From G965200765 sp965200765 (GTDB lineage: Bacteria > Pseudomonadota > Gammaproteobacteria > Arenicellales > JAJDZL01): a stretch of DNA of 64,000 bases. The stretch covers positions 1,426,001-1,490,000 of the forward strand of contig OZ241380.1 of NCBI GenBank assembly GCA_965200765.1, given 5' to 3'. Shown here piece after piece: positions 7,070-16,489 of the stretch. The translations under genes and the position numbers were made by a program. The notes under the pieces are model-generated. The model ran no database searches, was not told where the DNA came from, and saw nothing but the letters and a program-made list of their open reading frames with translations. Each line of letters begins with the position of its first letter. Position 1 is the first letter of the stretch.

Positions 7070-8153
7070 ATTTTTTTCGTTTTTTAGGAATTTTGATCGG
7101 AAAATCCGCCGTGAATTCAATAGGCTCTGCGGTCGCGCCGCATCGCGACTCCTTGGAAAGATCTTTGGCTTGCAGGCGTTGTACTGAGCCTTTTACGTGT
7201 TGCCGGCTGGCGAATTTGCCTATCTTCGAGTTTCGGAGGCACTGGCACCGGGTGGCATGGTCAAGATGGGTGTCGAGTGTGCATTGGGCGAGAATTTTCA
7301 TTGTCGCAAAAATGCAACACACCTTCAAGTGCTTGAATTTTATGCCGTGCGTTTCTTGGACAGCAGGCGATTTCACCCGTTGCGAAATTTGTCCCGCTTG
7401 TTCTCCTCATAGGTTACACAAGGCGATGGCCAGCATGGCAACCATTCGGCGGCACTCGTCGCGACTGGCGCAAATTAATAGGCCGCACTTCACCGCTTTG
7501 TAGACACATGCAGTTCCGGCCATTTCTGAATGAAAAAGGACAAATGCACTATCGTATCAACGCGGTTTTCACGTCTCAATTGCGGTAGAACAACGAAATC
7601 TTCAACAGCACCAGTATGCGGCCATTCTGTCCGACTCCAGCTGAAATCCACAAACCCTCATTAGCGTCGGGGTGGCCGCCAGATTGCGCCGGAAACACAC
7701 CATCAAGAGAAACTGCAAGCACCTCACCGACATGAAACGCATTGACATTGCCTCCGCGGGACAGTTCTTGCGACCGTCTTCCTGACATCCTCGAAACTAA
7801 CTCTATGGCGGACACCTGTAGCACCTTGAAATCAGCGATTGAGTAAATTCCAAAGTACAATAGCAACGGTACAGACTGTCCATGTTGTGCTTCAGGCAAG
7901 GCACAATAAGTCGTGCCGAAAATCGGTACTGATGGTATTATGGAAGGCACAAATTGAGAGTCGCCTTCTCAAATTCTGATTTTCCTGATTTGAAGACTAT
8001 AAAATCTACGGCAAATTAGTACGAATCCATCATTCAGGATTCCTTCACGTTGTTACGAATGGTCAGTAAATACCAAGGAAAACAAAAATTTCTCATGGAT
8101 ATAGCAAACCCAAGAATTTTGCTCTTCGATAAACTGTAAGTGACAGGAAGAAA
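7070..8153. other. Gene-poor stretch between adhesin promoter and hydrolase gene
   Basis: About 1.1 kb without a convincing gene. The open frames present have no recognisable motifs, poor starts and overlap one another; the longest (124 codons, minus strand, GTG at 7950) shows no family features. The A-rich stretch near 7070-7090 probably belongs to the adhesin promoter. AGGA at about 8143 is the ribosome site of the hydrolase gene. Confidence 0.5.
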
Positions 8154-8975
8154 ATGTTCCAAAAAGTGCTGTATTTAGTCCTTGGACTGGTTGCTATTTA
8201 CCTAGTCGTCGTTTTTGCTTTCTATTGGTTGCAAACAGGACTAATCCACTATCCTTCTACAAATCTGGACACTCATCCTGGCGAGCATGACTTCGAACAC
8301 GAAGACGTGTACATAGACTCGGATGAATCGGCCAAGCTACACGGCTGGTTCATTCCCCACCCGAATCCGCGTTACACCTTGGTGTTTTATCATGGCAACG
8401 CTGGCAATATTTCAGATCGCATTGATTCCTTCAAAATTTTCCACGATTTGGGCCTGTCCATATTTATCTACGACTATCGTACATACGGCATCAGCACTGG
8501 TGAACTGGCTGAAGACAAAATGTACCATGATGCTGAAATAGCGTGGAAGTACCTGACTGAAACCAGAAACGTTCCACCTGAAAAAATTATTGTTTTCGGC
8601 CGCTCGCTTGGGGGTGCCATGGCAAGCTGGGTTGCTTCCAAGCACAAACCGGCAGGTCTGATCATGGAATCCGCATTTACTTCAATACCGAATATGGCGC
8701 GCCTCTACTACAACTGGCTACCCACTCAGTACATGGTGAGATGGTACTACAACAGTTTGTCCAGAATGGATGAAGTAACGTCGCCAGTCCTGTTTATCCA
8801 TAGCCGCAGCGACACCTTGATCCCTTTTGCCGAAAGTCAAAAACTGTACGAAGCAACTCAATCCAGAAAGGAATTTCTTGAAATTATCGGTGACCACAAC
8901 GATGGATTCCTGCAAAGCGGTGAAATCTATACGAACGGGTTGGACAAGTTCATAAGAAGCCTGTCAAACGGATGA
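8154..8975 (+). CDS. Membrane-anchored alpha/beta hydrolase (BEM46/ABHD13-like)
   Basis: 273-residue serine hydrolase with an N-terminal membrane anchor (about residues 5-27) that places the catalytic domain on the periplasmic or membrane face. The fold markers are HGNAGN (80-85, oxyanion region) and the nucleophile elbow GRSLGG with S151. The remaining triad is D220 (HSRSDTLIPF) and H248 (GDHNDGF). The spacing fits the BEM46/YfhR-type family, typically annotated as alpha/beta hydrolase of unknown substrate. The ATG has AGGAAG upstream. The gene converges with the SDR gene, 8 nt between stop codons. A lipid or ester substrate is likely but not determined. Confidence 0.85.
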   Translation: MFQKVLYLVLGLVAIYLVVVFAFYWLQTGLIHYPSTNLDTHPGEHDFEHEDVYIDSDESAKLHGWFIPHPNPRYTLVFYHGNAGNISDRIDSFKIFHDLGLSIFIYDYRTYGISTGELAEDKMYHDAEIAWKYLTETRNVPPEKIIVFGRSLGGAMASWVASKHKPAGLIMESAFTSIPNMARLYYNWLPTQYMVRWYYNSLSRMDEVTSPVLFIHSRSDTLIPFAESQKLYEATQSRKEFLEIIGDHNDGFLQSGEIYTNGLDKFIRSLSNG

Positions 8976-8983
8976 GGGAGACT

Positions 8984-9802
8984 CTATAAATGCTCGCCGC
9001 CGTTAATGTGAATTTCCGAACCGGTCACGTAGCTGGAATGGTCCGCGCATAGAAAATAAATGGTTTGGGCAACTTCCTCGGGAGTACCCAGCCGGTGCAA
9101 TGGAATCGTATCAAGCAATTTCGTTGTTTGTGGTGACAGTATCGGGGTATCAATCTCCCCCGGCGCAATGGCATTGACCCGAATCCCTTTCGAGCCAAAG
9201 TCAGATGCCATTTCCCTTGTCAACGCGGCCAGTGCCGCTTTCGATGTGGCATAAGCGGTGCCGGCAAATGGATGCACACGGGAACCGGCAATTGAAGTTA
9301 CATTAACGATTGAACCTTTCCCACGCATCAATTCGTCCATCAACCCGCGTGCCAGGATGATTGGAGCAAAAAAATTGACTTCAAAGACCAGTCGCCAGGT
9401 TGCCATTCCTGTATCAAAGGGCCCGAGTCGGTCACCGGCCTCACTTTTGGGTGAAATGCCAGCATTGTTCACCAATGCATGCAAGCCCCCGCCGGCCAGC
9501 CTCTTCTTTAGTTCGGACAAACCGATTGAACGATGGTCCGGGTCACCAAGATCGATTTGAATATGGTCCTCCGGGCCAGCTTGCCAGGGACATTCCCGAG
9601 AAAATGCCCGTCTGGAGCAAGTAATAACGCGCCAGCCTTGCTGTTCAAACAGTTTGGCCGTCGCATGACCAATGCCTTGGCTCGCACCAGTGAGTACAAG
9701 CGTCTTTTGTTCTCCGTTCTTTTCCTCAGATTTGGCTTCTGCGGGAAGAGACTGCCCGGTAACCGGACATTGTTCAACTTTTGCTTCTTTTGCTGAATTC
9801 AT
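8984..9802 (-). CDS. SDR family NAD(P)-dependent oxidoreductase
   Basis: 272-residue short-chain dehydrogenase/reductase. After a charged, probably disordered N-terminal 32 residues come the cofactor motif TGASQGIG (38-45), NNAG (112-115), and the catalytic S170, Y184 and K188 (YxxxK). The FabG-like segment RVNAIAPGEIDTPIL and a C-terminal GSEIHINGG follow. It lies 22 nt after the EF-G-like gene on the same strand, so it is likely to be co-transcribed with it; the pairing has no obvious metabolic logic. The substrate is unknown. The odd feature is the long N-terminal extension containing CPVTGQ, absent from ordinary FabG-type enzymes. Confidence 0.88.
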   Translation of the reverse strand: MNSAKEAKVEQCPVTGQSLPAEAKSEEKNGEQKTLVLTGASQGIGHATAKLFEQQGWRVITCSRRAFSRECPWQAGPEDHIQIDLGDPDHRSIGLSELKKRLAGGGLHALVNNAGISPKSEAGDRLGPFDTGMATWRLVFEVNFFAPIILARGLMDELMRGKGSIVNVTSIAGSRVHPFAGTAYATSKAALAALTREMASDFGSKGIRVNAIAPGEIDTPILSPQTTKLLDTIPLHRLGTPEEVAQTIYFLCADHSSYVTGSEIHINGGEHL

Positions 9803-9824
9803 TTGATTTCAATTCTGTTTTGGG

Positions 9825-11858
9825 TTAATCGTCTTCGGGTCGGACAAACGCAGCGTTCAGCTTTTTCTGAATTTCCATGGGCGCAGGTTCGTAATGTCCA
9901 AACTCCATCATGAATGCCCCCTCGCCACCCGTGATAGCGTTCAGGCGCGATTGAAAATCAGTCATTTCGGATAATGGTGCAATTCCGGAAATTCGGACTG
10001 AATTATTTGCCAGTGAATCCGTGTCGCTGATGCGACCGCGGCGCGACGAAAGCTCACCGGCAATATCTCCCATATAAGTATTTGGAGATACAACATCAAT
10101 GTCCACGATCGGTTCCAGCACTACCGGATTTGCCTTGTTGAAAGCATCAACAAACGCTTTCTTCCCGGCAGTAATGAAGGCTACTTCCTTGGAATCCACC
10201 GAATGATGCTTGCCATCGTACACAACAACCTTCACATCCTGAATCGGAAACCCTGCATATGCACCGGAATCCAGCACTTGTCGTACGCCCTTTTCTACCG
10301 CGGGAATAAATTGTGAAGGAATCACCCCGCCAACTACATTGTCAACGAACTCGAAACCCTCTCCCCTGGCCTTGGGTTCAACTCGCAGAAATACTTCACC
10401 GAACTGTCCGGCACCACCTGTTTGCTTCTTGTGTCGGCAATGTCCTTCGGCGCTTTTCATGACTGTTTCCTTGTACGGCACAGTGGGAACCGAAGTGGTG
10501 ACTTCAACGTTGTAAACTTGACTCAGGCGCTCGAGAGCAATGCGCAAATGCAAGTCTCCCATACCACGCAATACGGTTTCATTGGCGGCCGGGTTGCGCT
10601 CAATTGCAATACACAAATCTTCCGAAGCGATTTTTTGCAAAGCTTCCGAAACCTTTTGCTCGTCGCCGCGACTGGCCGGAGCGACTGCAAGCCCTACCAT
10701 AGGACTACTGATCTTGCCGGACTTGATACGAATATTCTTCTCATTGTCAGTCGAGCGAATGACACCACCAAGCCTGACTTCGTCAATTTTTGAAACGCCG
10801 CGAATGTCGCCCGGTATTCCTTCGGCAACATCTATGTGGTCTTTTCCCTGCAAGCTGTAGAGATTGCTCAGACGGGTCGGCTTGCGAGCATCGTCAATCA
10901 GTACAGGCGTATCCTTGGTAATCGTGCCCTGGTAAATTCTGAAAATTCCCATCTTGCCCACAAACGGGTCAAACGCAACCTTGAAGACTTGCGCAATCAA
11001 ACTTGCATCCGCTTGCGGTTCAATCGACACTTCCTCTTCGTCATCGACACTGACAAACTGAGGAATATTGCCTTGCAACGGATTGGGCAACATATCTGCA
11101 ATCAAATTCAACAGTTGCGGCACACCTGCACCTGTTTCTGCCGATGTAAAGCAAACCGGAATCAAATGCCCTTCAAGCATCGCCTGAACAAATGCATTTG
11201 CCAACTTTTCCGCAGATACAGTTCCGTTTTCGAAGTATTCCTCCATCAGGTTCTCGTCCATTTCAACGACCTGCTCCACAATCGCGGTGTGGGCATCCGC
11301 GACGCTGCCAAGATCCGATTCTCCTTCTGTTCCCTGCAAACAGTCCAGTACACTCGCACCACCATCGGCTGGCAAGTTGACTGCCACGCAGGCACTACCG
11401 AATTCCTCACGGATTAAATCGTAAAGTTGACTGAACTCGACATTTTCACCATCAATGCGATTCACCACAATGACTCGTGCCAACTGGCGTTCTGTCGACC
11501 ATTCCATAAATCTGCGCGTCATGGTTTCAATACCGGCTTGCGCATTGATGACAATCAGTGCGGATTCAACTGCATCCAAGGTGGGCACGGTAACGCCCAG
11601 AAAATCGGAATATCCGGGAGTATCAATGAGATTGATTCGCTTTTCGTTCTTTTCTGCTGTCAGTACAGATGCCGTGAGGGAACGCTGATGGACCTTCTCC
11701 AGTACATCGTGATCGCTCATTGTATTCTTGCGGGCAATTTCACCCTTGGAAGGAATGGCCCCGGATTCGAACAGCAACGATTCACAAAGCAGGGTCTTCC
11801 CCGCTCCGGCTTGACCAACAACCGATACATTTCGAATATCTTCGGTGGTGTACGACAT
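9825..11858 (-). CDS. Elongation factor G-like translational GTPase
   Basis: 677-residue EF-G paralogue. The P-loop GQAGAGKT (15-22), DTPGY (79-83) and NRID (133-136) mark the G domain, followed by EF-G domains II-V (for example VPYKETV and GGAGQFGEVFLRVEP). It differs from canonical EF-G. The switch I element RGITI is replaced by QRSLTA, the catalytic His of DTPGH is Tyr, and NKxD is NRID. This matches the EF-G-like or EF-G2 group, whose GTPase activity can be weak or absent and whose cellular role is not settled. The ATG at 11858 is preferred over TTG at 11861 because GGAGGA sits at the right distance. It probably forms an operon with the SDR gene. Confidence 0.9.
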   Translation of the reverse strand: MSYTTEDIRNVSVVGQAGAGKTLLCESLLFESGAIPSKGEIARKNTMSDHDVLEKVHQRSLTASVLTAEKNEKRINLIDTPGYSDFLGVTVPTLDAVESALIVINAQAGIETMTRRFMEWSTERQLARVIVVNRIDGENVEFSQLYDLIREEFGSACVAVNLPADGGASVLDCLQGTEGESDLGSVADAHTAIVEQVVEMDENLMEEYFENGTVSAEKLANAFVQAMLEGHLIPVCFTSAETGAGVPQLLNLIADMLPNPLQGNIPQFVSVDDEEEVSIEPQADASLIAQVFKVAFDPFVGKMGIFRIYQGTITKDTPVLIDDARKPTRLSNLYSLQGKDHIDVAEGIPGDIRGVSKIDEVRLGGVIRSTDNEKNIRIKSGKISSPMVGLAVAPASRGDEQKVSEALQKIASEDLCIAIERNPAANETVLRGMGDLHLRIALERLSQVYNVEVTTSVPTVPYKETVMKSAEGHCRHKKQTGGAGQFGEVFLRVEPKARGEGFEFVDNVVGGVIPSQFIPAVEKGVRQVLDSGAYAGFPIQDVKVVVYDGKHHSVDSKEVAFITAGKKAFVDAFNKANPVVLEPIVDIDVVSPNTYMGDIAGELSSRRGRISDTDSLANNSVRISGIAPLSEMTDFQSRLNAITGGEGAFMMEFGHYEPAPMEIQKKLNAAFVRPEDD

Positions 11859-13165
11859 CAATTCCTCCCGATTGGACTACAAGGTAAATTCTGATTGCTT
11901 TGGTTTCACTGACTTCTGCCTTTCCAAGAAGGCGTGCCGTGCAATTTTATACCTGAATACAGTAGCCGATTTCAAAATTTTCCAGTTTTGCCTCACTTCG
12001 TTGCTCCTCGCAGGTTGTCAACGGTGATTTGGAATTCACCAGACAGCACTGTGGTTGCGGTATCACCCTTGTTCAATCAAGGGTCACTCTGAACGGGAAT
12101 TTCCTTGGAGATCAAGAACTTGTCAACGACAGAGATGCAGGTTGGTACAAGCCTGTCAAACTCGTACGATAGTAATTCGCATAAGAACTGGTGCTTGAAC
12201 TACAGATAGTTACATTACGAGATTACCCGGAATGTAGCCCGTCGAGTTGTTCGACCGTCACGAAAGATGTTTGAAACCATCAAATCGGGAAAGTCGGCGT
12301 CCAAACCCAAGGCATCACCAAAGCCGTTGGGTCGAGAAAATTGATGTGCTGATGACCAACATCTTTCAGGAACAGAGTTAAGTTCAGGGAAGTATGTGCA
12401 GTCATCAACGAATGAAACTCAGCACTCTCAAGCAAGATTGCGAGCAGCAATTCCTTTTATGCATTGCTTTTTCACAAACTTGTTCCGAGCAATGATTTTT
12501 TCAGAAGCCATTATGTCCGTATCGGTCTCGCTGGTAACTACTTTTGCTTTGCAAGCCACTTTGCTACACTGCCCGCTCATGCTGAACAGACCTTAGATCA
12601 TTCAGTGTTAACAGGATAGTACTGTTCAAGTGTTTGCTTGCACAATTAAGGCAGTGCTGGTATTGCAATACATGAGTATGCATTATCAATGTCTTGTCCT
12701 GTTCAAGTCATCGCAAAATTTGTTTATATTGTCAAATTATCTACGAAAATAGTGTTCTCTAAACAGAAGATCGATATATTGTCAAGATTCCCAAAAACTG
12801 TCTTTTTCTCTATTAAACTGAAAGTAGTCTACTGATTTTTTAATATTTATGTTATATTCTATAAGTCTTACTTGTAAATTTGACGATTCTGACGGTGAAA
12901 AATAAGTTCTACTGTGAATTTGAAGGTTGCAATATATTTTATGAGTTTTTACACCAAATCAATGAATTACGATTTACAAGAACCTAAATGAAGCGATGCT
13001 TCAAGCGGATTCATATTTGAGGTATTGAAAGAAAGTTAACGTCCGCGTTATCAGCTAGTTTGCAATTTTCAATCAATTTGGTTGCTAGACAGGGACAAAC
13101 GGATAGAGGCAAGATTAAACTGACCTACTGCTGAGCAAGTTGAACATTTCGGTTTCATTATTGAC
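11859..13165. other. Long gene-poor region, partly decayed coding DNA
   Basis: 1.3 kb with no intact gene. The left half has GC like neighbouring genes but every frame is broken by stops. The right half (about 12,680-13,020) is AT-rich. A hairpin ACCCTTG-TTCAAT-CAAGGGT lies at 12065-12084 without a T run. At the right end, 13124-13165 still encodes methyltransferase-like residues in frame with the gene at 13166, directly after a stop at 13121-13123, so part of the region is the lost 5' end of that gene. The remainder looks like old coding DNA that I cannot assign. Confidence 0.55.
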
Positions 13166-15511
13166 ATGGATCGTCAAAAATTTCGAGAACAAGATTCTGT
13201 AAATGTCGAAGCGGCTGAAATTATGAGCAAATTTCATGATTTACTCAAAATATCAGGCTTTAACGGGCATGAACTCAAAGTCATTCTAGTGCGAATTGTA
13301 TTTTGTCTCTTTGCAGACGATACAGGAATATTCGAGCGCAACAGTTTTCAGCAATTGATTGAACGACATGCAGAAAAAAATACTACCCATGTTGGCAGGA
13401 TACTAGAACACTTGTTTCAAATTTTGAACAGACCAATTGAAAGACGACAAGAGCCACTAGACGAAGATCTGGCGAAATTTCCGTTTGTGAATGGTGGCTT
13501 GTTCAAAGAAAAAATGACTATGGTGGATTTCAATTCAGAAATGTGTTCATTATTGCTGAGTGCCTGTGAATTTAACTGGTCAGCAATTTCTCCGGCTATA
13601 TTTGGTGCATTGTTCCAATCAGTTCTTGAATCGGAAGAAAGAAGAACACAAGGAACACACTACACCACAGAGAAAAATATTCTAAAAGTAATAGAGCCAT
13701 TATTTCTGGATGACTTGTATGCAGAATTCCAAAGTCTGAAAAAACACCGAGGTACACGCAAGGAAGCAGAGCTGAAAAAATTCTGGTTGAAACTCGGTCA
13801 ATTGAAGTTTTTTGATCCTGCTTGCGGTTGCGGAAACTTTCTTGTGATTGCTTATCGTGAACTACGAAAGCTTGAAATTGCTGTTATTCACGAACTTCGT
13901 AAGAAAGTACAAGACAAGTGGAAACAATCGGAACTTACCTCCGAAATGCAGTCTCTCATCGATGTCAACCAGTTTTATGGTATTGAACTGGATGAATATC
14001 CAGTAAGAATTGCAGAAACAGCATTGTGGATGATGGACCACATTATGAATTTGCAGTTTAGTCAAGAATTCGGTGAAATATTCATGCGAATTCCGTTGGA
14101 GAATTCACCACACATTTTGCACGCGGATGCTCTCGCAACAGATTGGTCCAACCTGCTGCCAGCTAATCAATGCTTTTGTGTTTTTGGTAATCCACCGTTT
14201 GTGGGTGCAAAGCTTCAAACAAAATTTCAAAGACAGCAAGTTAGAGAAATAGCAGAGTTAAATGGAATTAGTGGAACCCTTGATTACGTATCTGCCTGGT
14301 TTATTCGTGCGGGAGAGTATTTTGGCAAAACTGACGCGCGTGTTGGCTTCGTGGCAACAAATTCAATCACTCAGGGAGAACAGGTCGCACAGCTTTGGCC
14401 AATACTGAATAATCGATTTGGTTTTGAAATTTCATTTGCGCATCGCACCTTTGCCTGGGGTTCAGAAGCAAGAGGCAAAGCACAGGTACATGTCATTATT
14501 ATTGGTCTCGCAAGCGGTAAGAAAATTCCTCACAAGAAAAAACTGTTTTCTTATGCCGATGGCAACGGCGAGCCGGATGTCAGCGTGCACGGTACGATTT
14601 CACCTTATTTGTTCGGTGCGGATGGTCTCGAAAATCCAAATGTAGTTGTTTGCAGGGAATCTGGACCGATCAACGGCTTGCCCAGAATTGTTATTGGATC
14701 AAAGCCCATTGACGGAGGAAACTATATATTGACTGAGGATGAATGTGAAGAGTTGGTGGATTTTTCCCAATTCATTCGACCGTACGTGGGTAGCAAGGAA
14801 TTATTGAATAATGAAGTTCGAAAAATACTATGGCTGGGTGATGCACCGCCTGATGTTCTCAAGCATCCCGAAATAAGTAGACGGATCTCCGCAGTTCGCA
14901 AGGTTCGTGAAACAAGCTCCAGTGCATCCACCCGGAAACTCGCCAAGACACCAACTCTTTATCATGTGAATACAATTCCAGACAAGCCATTTCTGGCAAT
15001 TCCAGAAACAAGTTCAGAGTTTCGGGCGTATGTGCCGTTTTCCTGGCTTGAACCCCCAACTATTCCAAGCAACTCAATTCGAGTAATGATGAATGCCAAA
15101 AAAGCTACCTTCGCCATTCTCTCTTCTGCAATGCATATGGCTTGGTTGCGATACATTGGAGGCAGACTGAAAAGTGACTATCGCTACTCCATTGAAGTTG
15201 TGTACAACACATTTCCACTTCCTTGTATTTCAGACAGACAAGCCAAACAACTTGAACAACTTGCAAATGCGGTGCTCTCTGCAAGAAATGAATATTCCAA
15301 TACAAGTCTTGCGAACCTGTACGGCATAAATTCGATGCCTGCAAACCTAAGCCAGGCCCATCAGGCATTGGACCGGGCAGTTGATCGCTTGTATCGCAAA
15401 TCACCCTTCAAGACTGAGCATGGTCGCATTCTCTTTTTGCTTGAGCTATACGAACAACGGACGACTCCTGCAACCTGTTCAAAAAAGACCACTCGCAGAA
15501 GGCGAAGATAA
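13166..15511 (+). CDS. MmeI-like (type IIG/IIL) DNA adenine methyltransferase, N-terminally truncated
   Basis: 781-residue gamma-class N6-adenine DNA methyltransferase. It has the SAM-binding motif DPACGCGNF (217-225) and the catalytic NPPF (about 342). The family segments LFCLFADDTGIFE-like (46-57), SPAIFGALFQ and THYTTEKNIL are present, as is a C-terminal target-recognition region that ends in the usual AHQALDRAVDRLYRKSPF. Full members of this family carry about 150-200 further N-terminal residues with a nuclease-like domain; here the protein begins at the helical connector. In-frame DNA upstream of the ATG encodes VEHFGFIID, the expected preceding family segment, up to a TGA at 13121, and the ATG has no ribosome binding site. 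The gene is therefore probably a 5'-truncated remnant. If expressed it would at most methylate DNA. Confidence 0.8.
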   Translation: MDRQKFREQDSVNVEAAEIMSKFHDLLKISGFNGHELKVILVRIVFCLFADDTGIFERNSFQQLIERHAEKNTTHVGRILEHLFQILNRPIERRQEPLDEDLAKFPFVNGGLFKEKMTMVDFNSEMCSLLLSACEFNWSAISPAIFGALFQSVLESEERRTQGTHYTTEKNILKVIEPLFLDDLYAEFQSLKKHRGTRKEAELKKFWLKLGQLKFFDPACGCGNFLVIAYRELRKLEIAVIHELRKKVQDKWKQSELTSEMQSLIDVNQFYGIELDEYPVRIAETALWMMDHIMNLQFSQEFGEIFMRIPLENSPHILHADALATDWSNLLPANQCFCVFGNPPFVGAKLQTKFQRQQVREIAELNGISGTLDYVSAWFIRAGEYFGKTDARVGFVATNSITQGEQVAQLWPILNNRFGFEISFAHRTFAWGSEARGKAQVHVIIIGLASGKKIPHKKKLFSYADGNGEPDVSVHGTISPYLFGADGLENPNVVVCRESGPINGLPRIVIGSKPIDGGNYILTEDECEELVDFSQFIRPYVGSKELLNNEVRKILWLGDAPPDVLKHPEISRRISAVRKVRETSSSASTRKLAKTPTLYHVNTIPDKPFLAIPETSSEFRAYVPFSWLEPPTIPSNSIRVMMNAKKATFAILSSAMHMAWLRYIGGRLKSDYRYSIEVVYNTFPLPCISDRQAKQLEQLANAVLSARNEYSNTSLANLYGINSMPANLSQAHQALDRAVDRLYRKSPFKTEHGRILFLLELYEQRTTPATCSKKTTRRRRR

Positions 15512-15712
15512 ACGAGTTGTGTTCGGAGTTGACAAGAGTTGACCGGCGCATCGCGAGTTTGCTCGGCTGACTGTGTAGTGTGCGCTGGTCAAGAGGGTTC
15601 CATGCGCCCTGCAAATTGAGAAGCCAACTCAAACACGGTGAACTTGGCAGGAAAGTTGATGAACCAATCAGGAGCAATGTCACAAATTTCCAACGAAGTC
15701 AATCCATATTCG

Positions 15713-15718
15713 TATAAT
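15713..15718 (+). promoter_or_regulatory. Consensus -10 box upstream of cytochrome c gene
   Basis: A perfect TATAAT lies 63 nt before the GTG start at 15782. The -35 region is weak (no TTGACA-like hexamer at 16-18 bp). It supports transcription starting near 15725, which excludes the more upstream ATGs at 15638-15680 as translation starts. Confidence 0.45.
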
Positions 15719-15781
15719 ACGCGTCAAAAGTTTGAACCATCAGTTAGATACAATCCACTCAATCGTTCAGGAACAGTTGTT

Positions 15782-16396
15782 GTGAAATCAGGTCTCTCAT
15801 TCATTGTTGGCGCACTGTGCTTGCTTGCGTCGTTGAACCTCAGCGCGCAGGGAGATGTCAATGCAGGTCGAGAAAAGTCATTTACATGCACAGGATGCCA
15901 CTCGGCACCTGGAATGCGAAACGTTTACCCGGCTTACAAGGTCCCCAAAATCGGCGGACAAAATGCCGACTACCTGAAGCAAGCTTTGCGAGCTTATCGG
16001 GATGGTGCCAGAACTCACCACACCATGCACGCACAAACAGCCCAATTCACCGATGAAGACATCGACAATGTCGCCGCATACTTTTCCCAATTGCCTGCCG
16101 AATCAAGCCGTTCTGCCATGCTCTCCTTCAAGGGCAACGCATCTGCCGGCAAGGAAAAAGCAACGGTGTGCCTGGTATGTCACGGTGAAGGTAACAAAAC
16201 TCAAAATACCATTACTCCTATTATTTCCGGACAGTATGAAGACTACATTCTTCATGCACTCAGGAGCTATAAGTCCGGAGATCGAAATGATCCGATAATG
16301 GGCGCAACAATCAATGCGTTCTCGGATGCGGATTTTAAAGATTTGGCGGCTTACTACGCAGCTTTGGAATCAAGCATATTTACACCGTCGGAGTAG
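15782..16396 (+). CDS. Diheme cytochrome c (cytochrome c4-like)
   Basis: 204-residue periplasmic diheme electron carrier. An N-terminal signal peptide ends at LSAQ (about residue 23). Two heme-attachment motifs, C36-TG-C39-H40 and C130-LV-C133-H134, lie in two similar halves, each with a candidate Met axial ligand (M82 and M173), the layout of cytochrome c4. The GTG at 15782 is chosen because AGGA precedes it and a clean signal peptide then begins at residue 1; the frame opens upstream to 15638, but that would place about 48 unrelated residues before the signal. It probably passes electrons to a terminal oxidase or to denitrification enzymes. It converges with lhr. Confidence 0.85.
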   Translation: MKSGLSFIVGALCLLASLNLSAQGDVNAGREKSFTCTGCHSAPGMRNVYPAYKVPKIGGQNADYLKQALRAYRDGARTHHTMHAQTAQFTDEDIDNVAAYFSQLPAESSRSAMLSFKGNASAGKEKATVCLVCHGEGNKTQNTITPIISGQYEDYILHALRSYKSGDRNDPIMGATINAFSDADFKDLAAYYAALESSIFTPSE

Positions 16397-16414
16397 CATA
16401 ACCCCTGTAAATAG

Positions 16415-16439
16415 CGTTGCTGAACGAGGTTCGGCAACG
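16415..16439. repeat. Strong inverted repeat between convergent genes
   Basis: An 11-bp stem (one G-U pair) with loop GAG: CGTTGCTGAAC / GTTCGGCAACG. It lies between the convergent cytochrome c and lhr stops. There is no T run on either side, so it is a hairpin but not a textbook intrinsic terminator; it may protect mRNA ends or stop transcription with help. Confidence 0.55.
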
Positions 16440-16489
16440 AACTACAAATCATCATCTCAACTCCAAACTTGCAAGCTGAGTGTTTGCAT

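Noticed and set aside
7576..7950. 124-codon minus-strand frame with GTG start
   Set aside because: No recognisable motif, no convincing ribosome site, and in a region where all frames look random.
12396..12596. 66-codon plus-strand frame in the gene-poor region
   Set aside because: Short, no motif, composition typical of random translation; weak resemblance of neighbouring frames to transposase fragments could not be supported.
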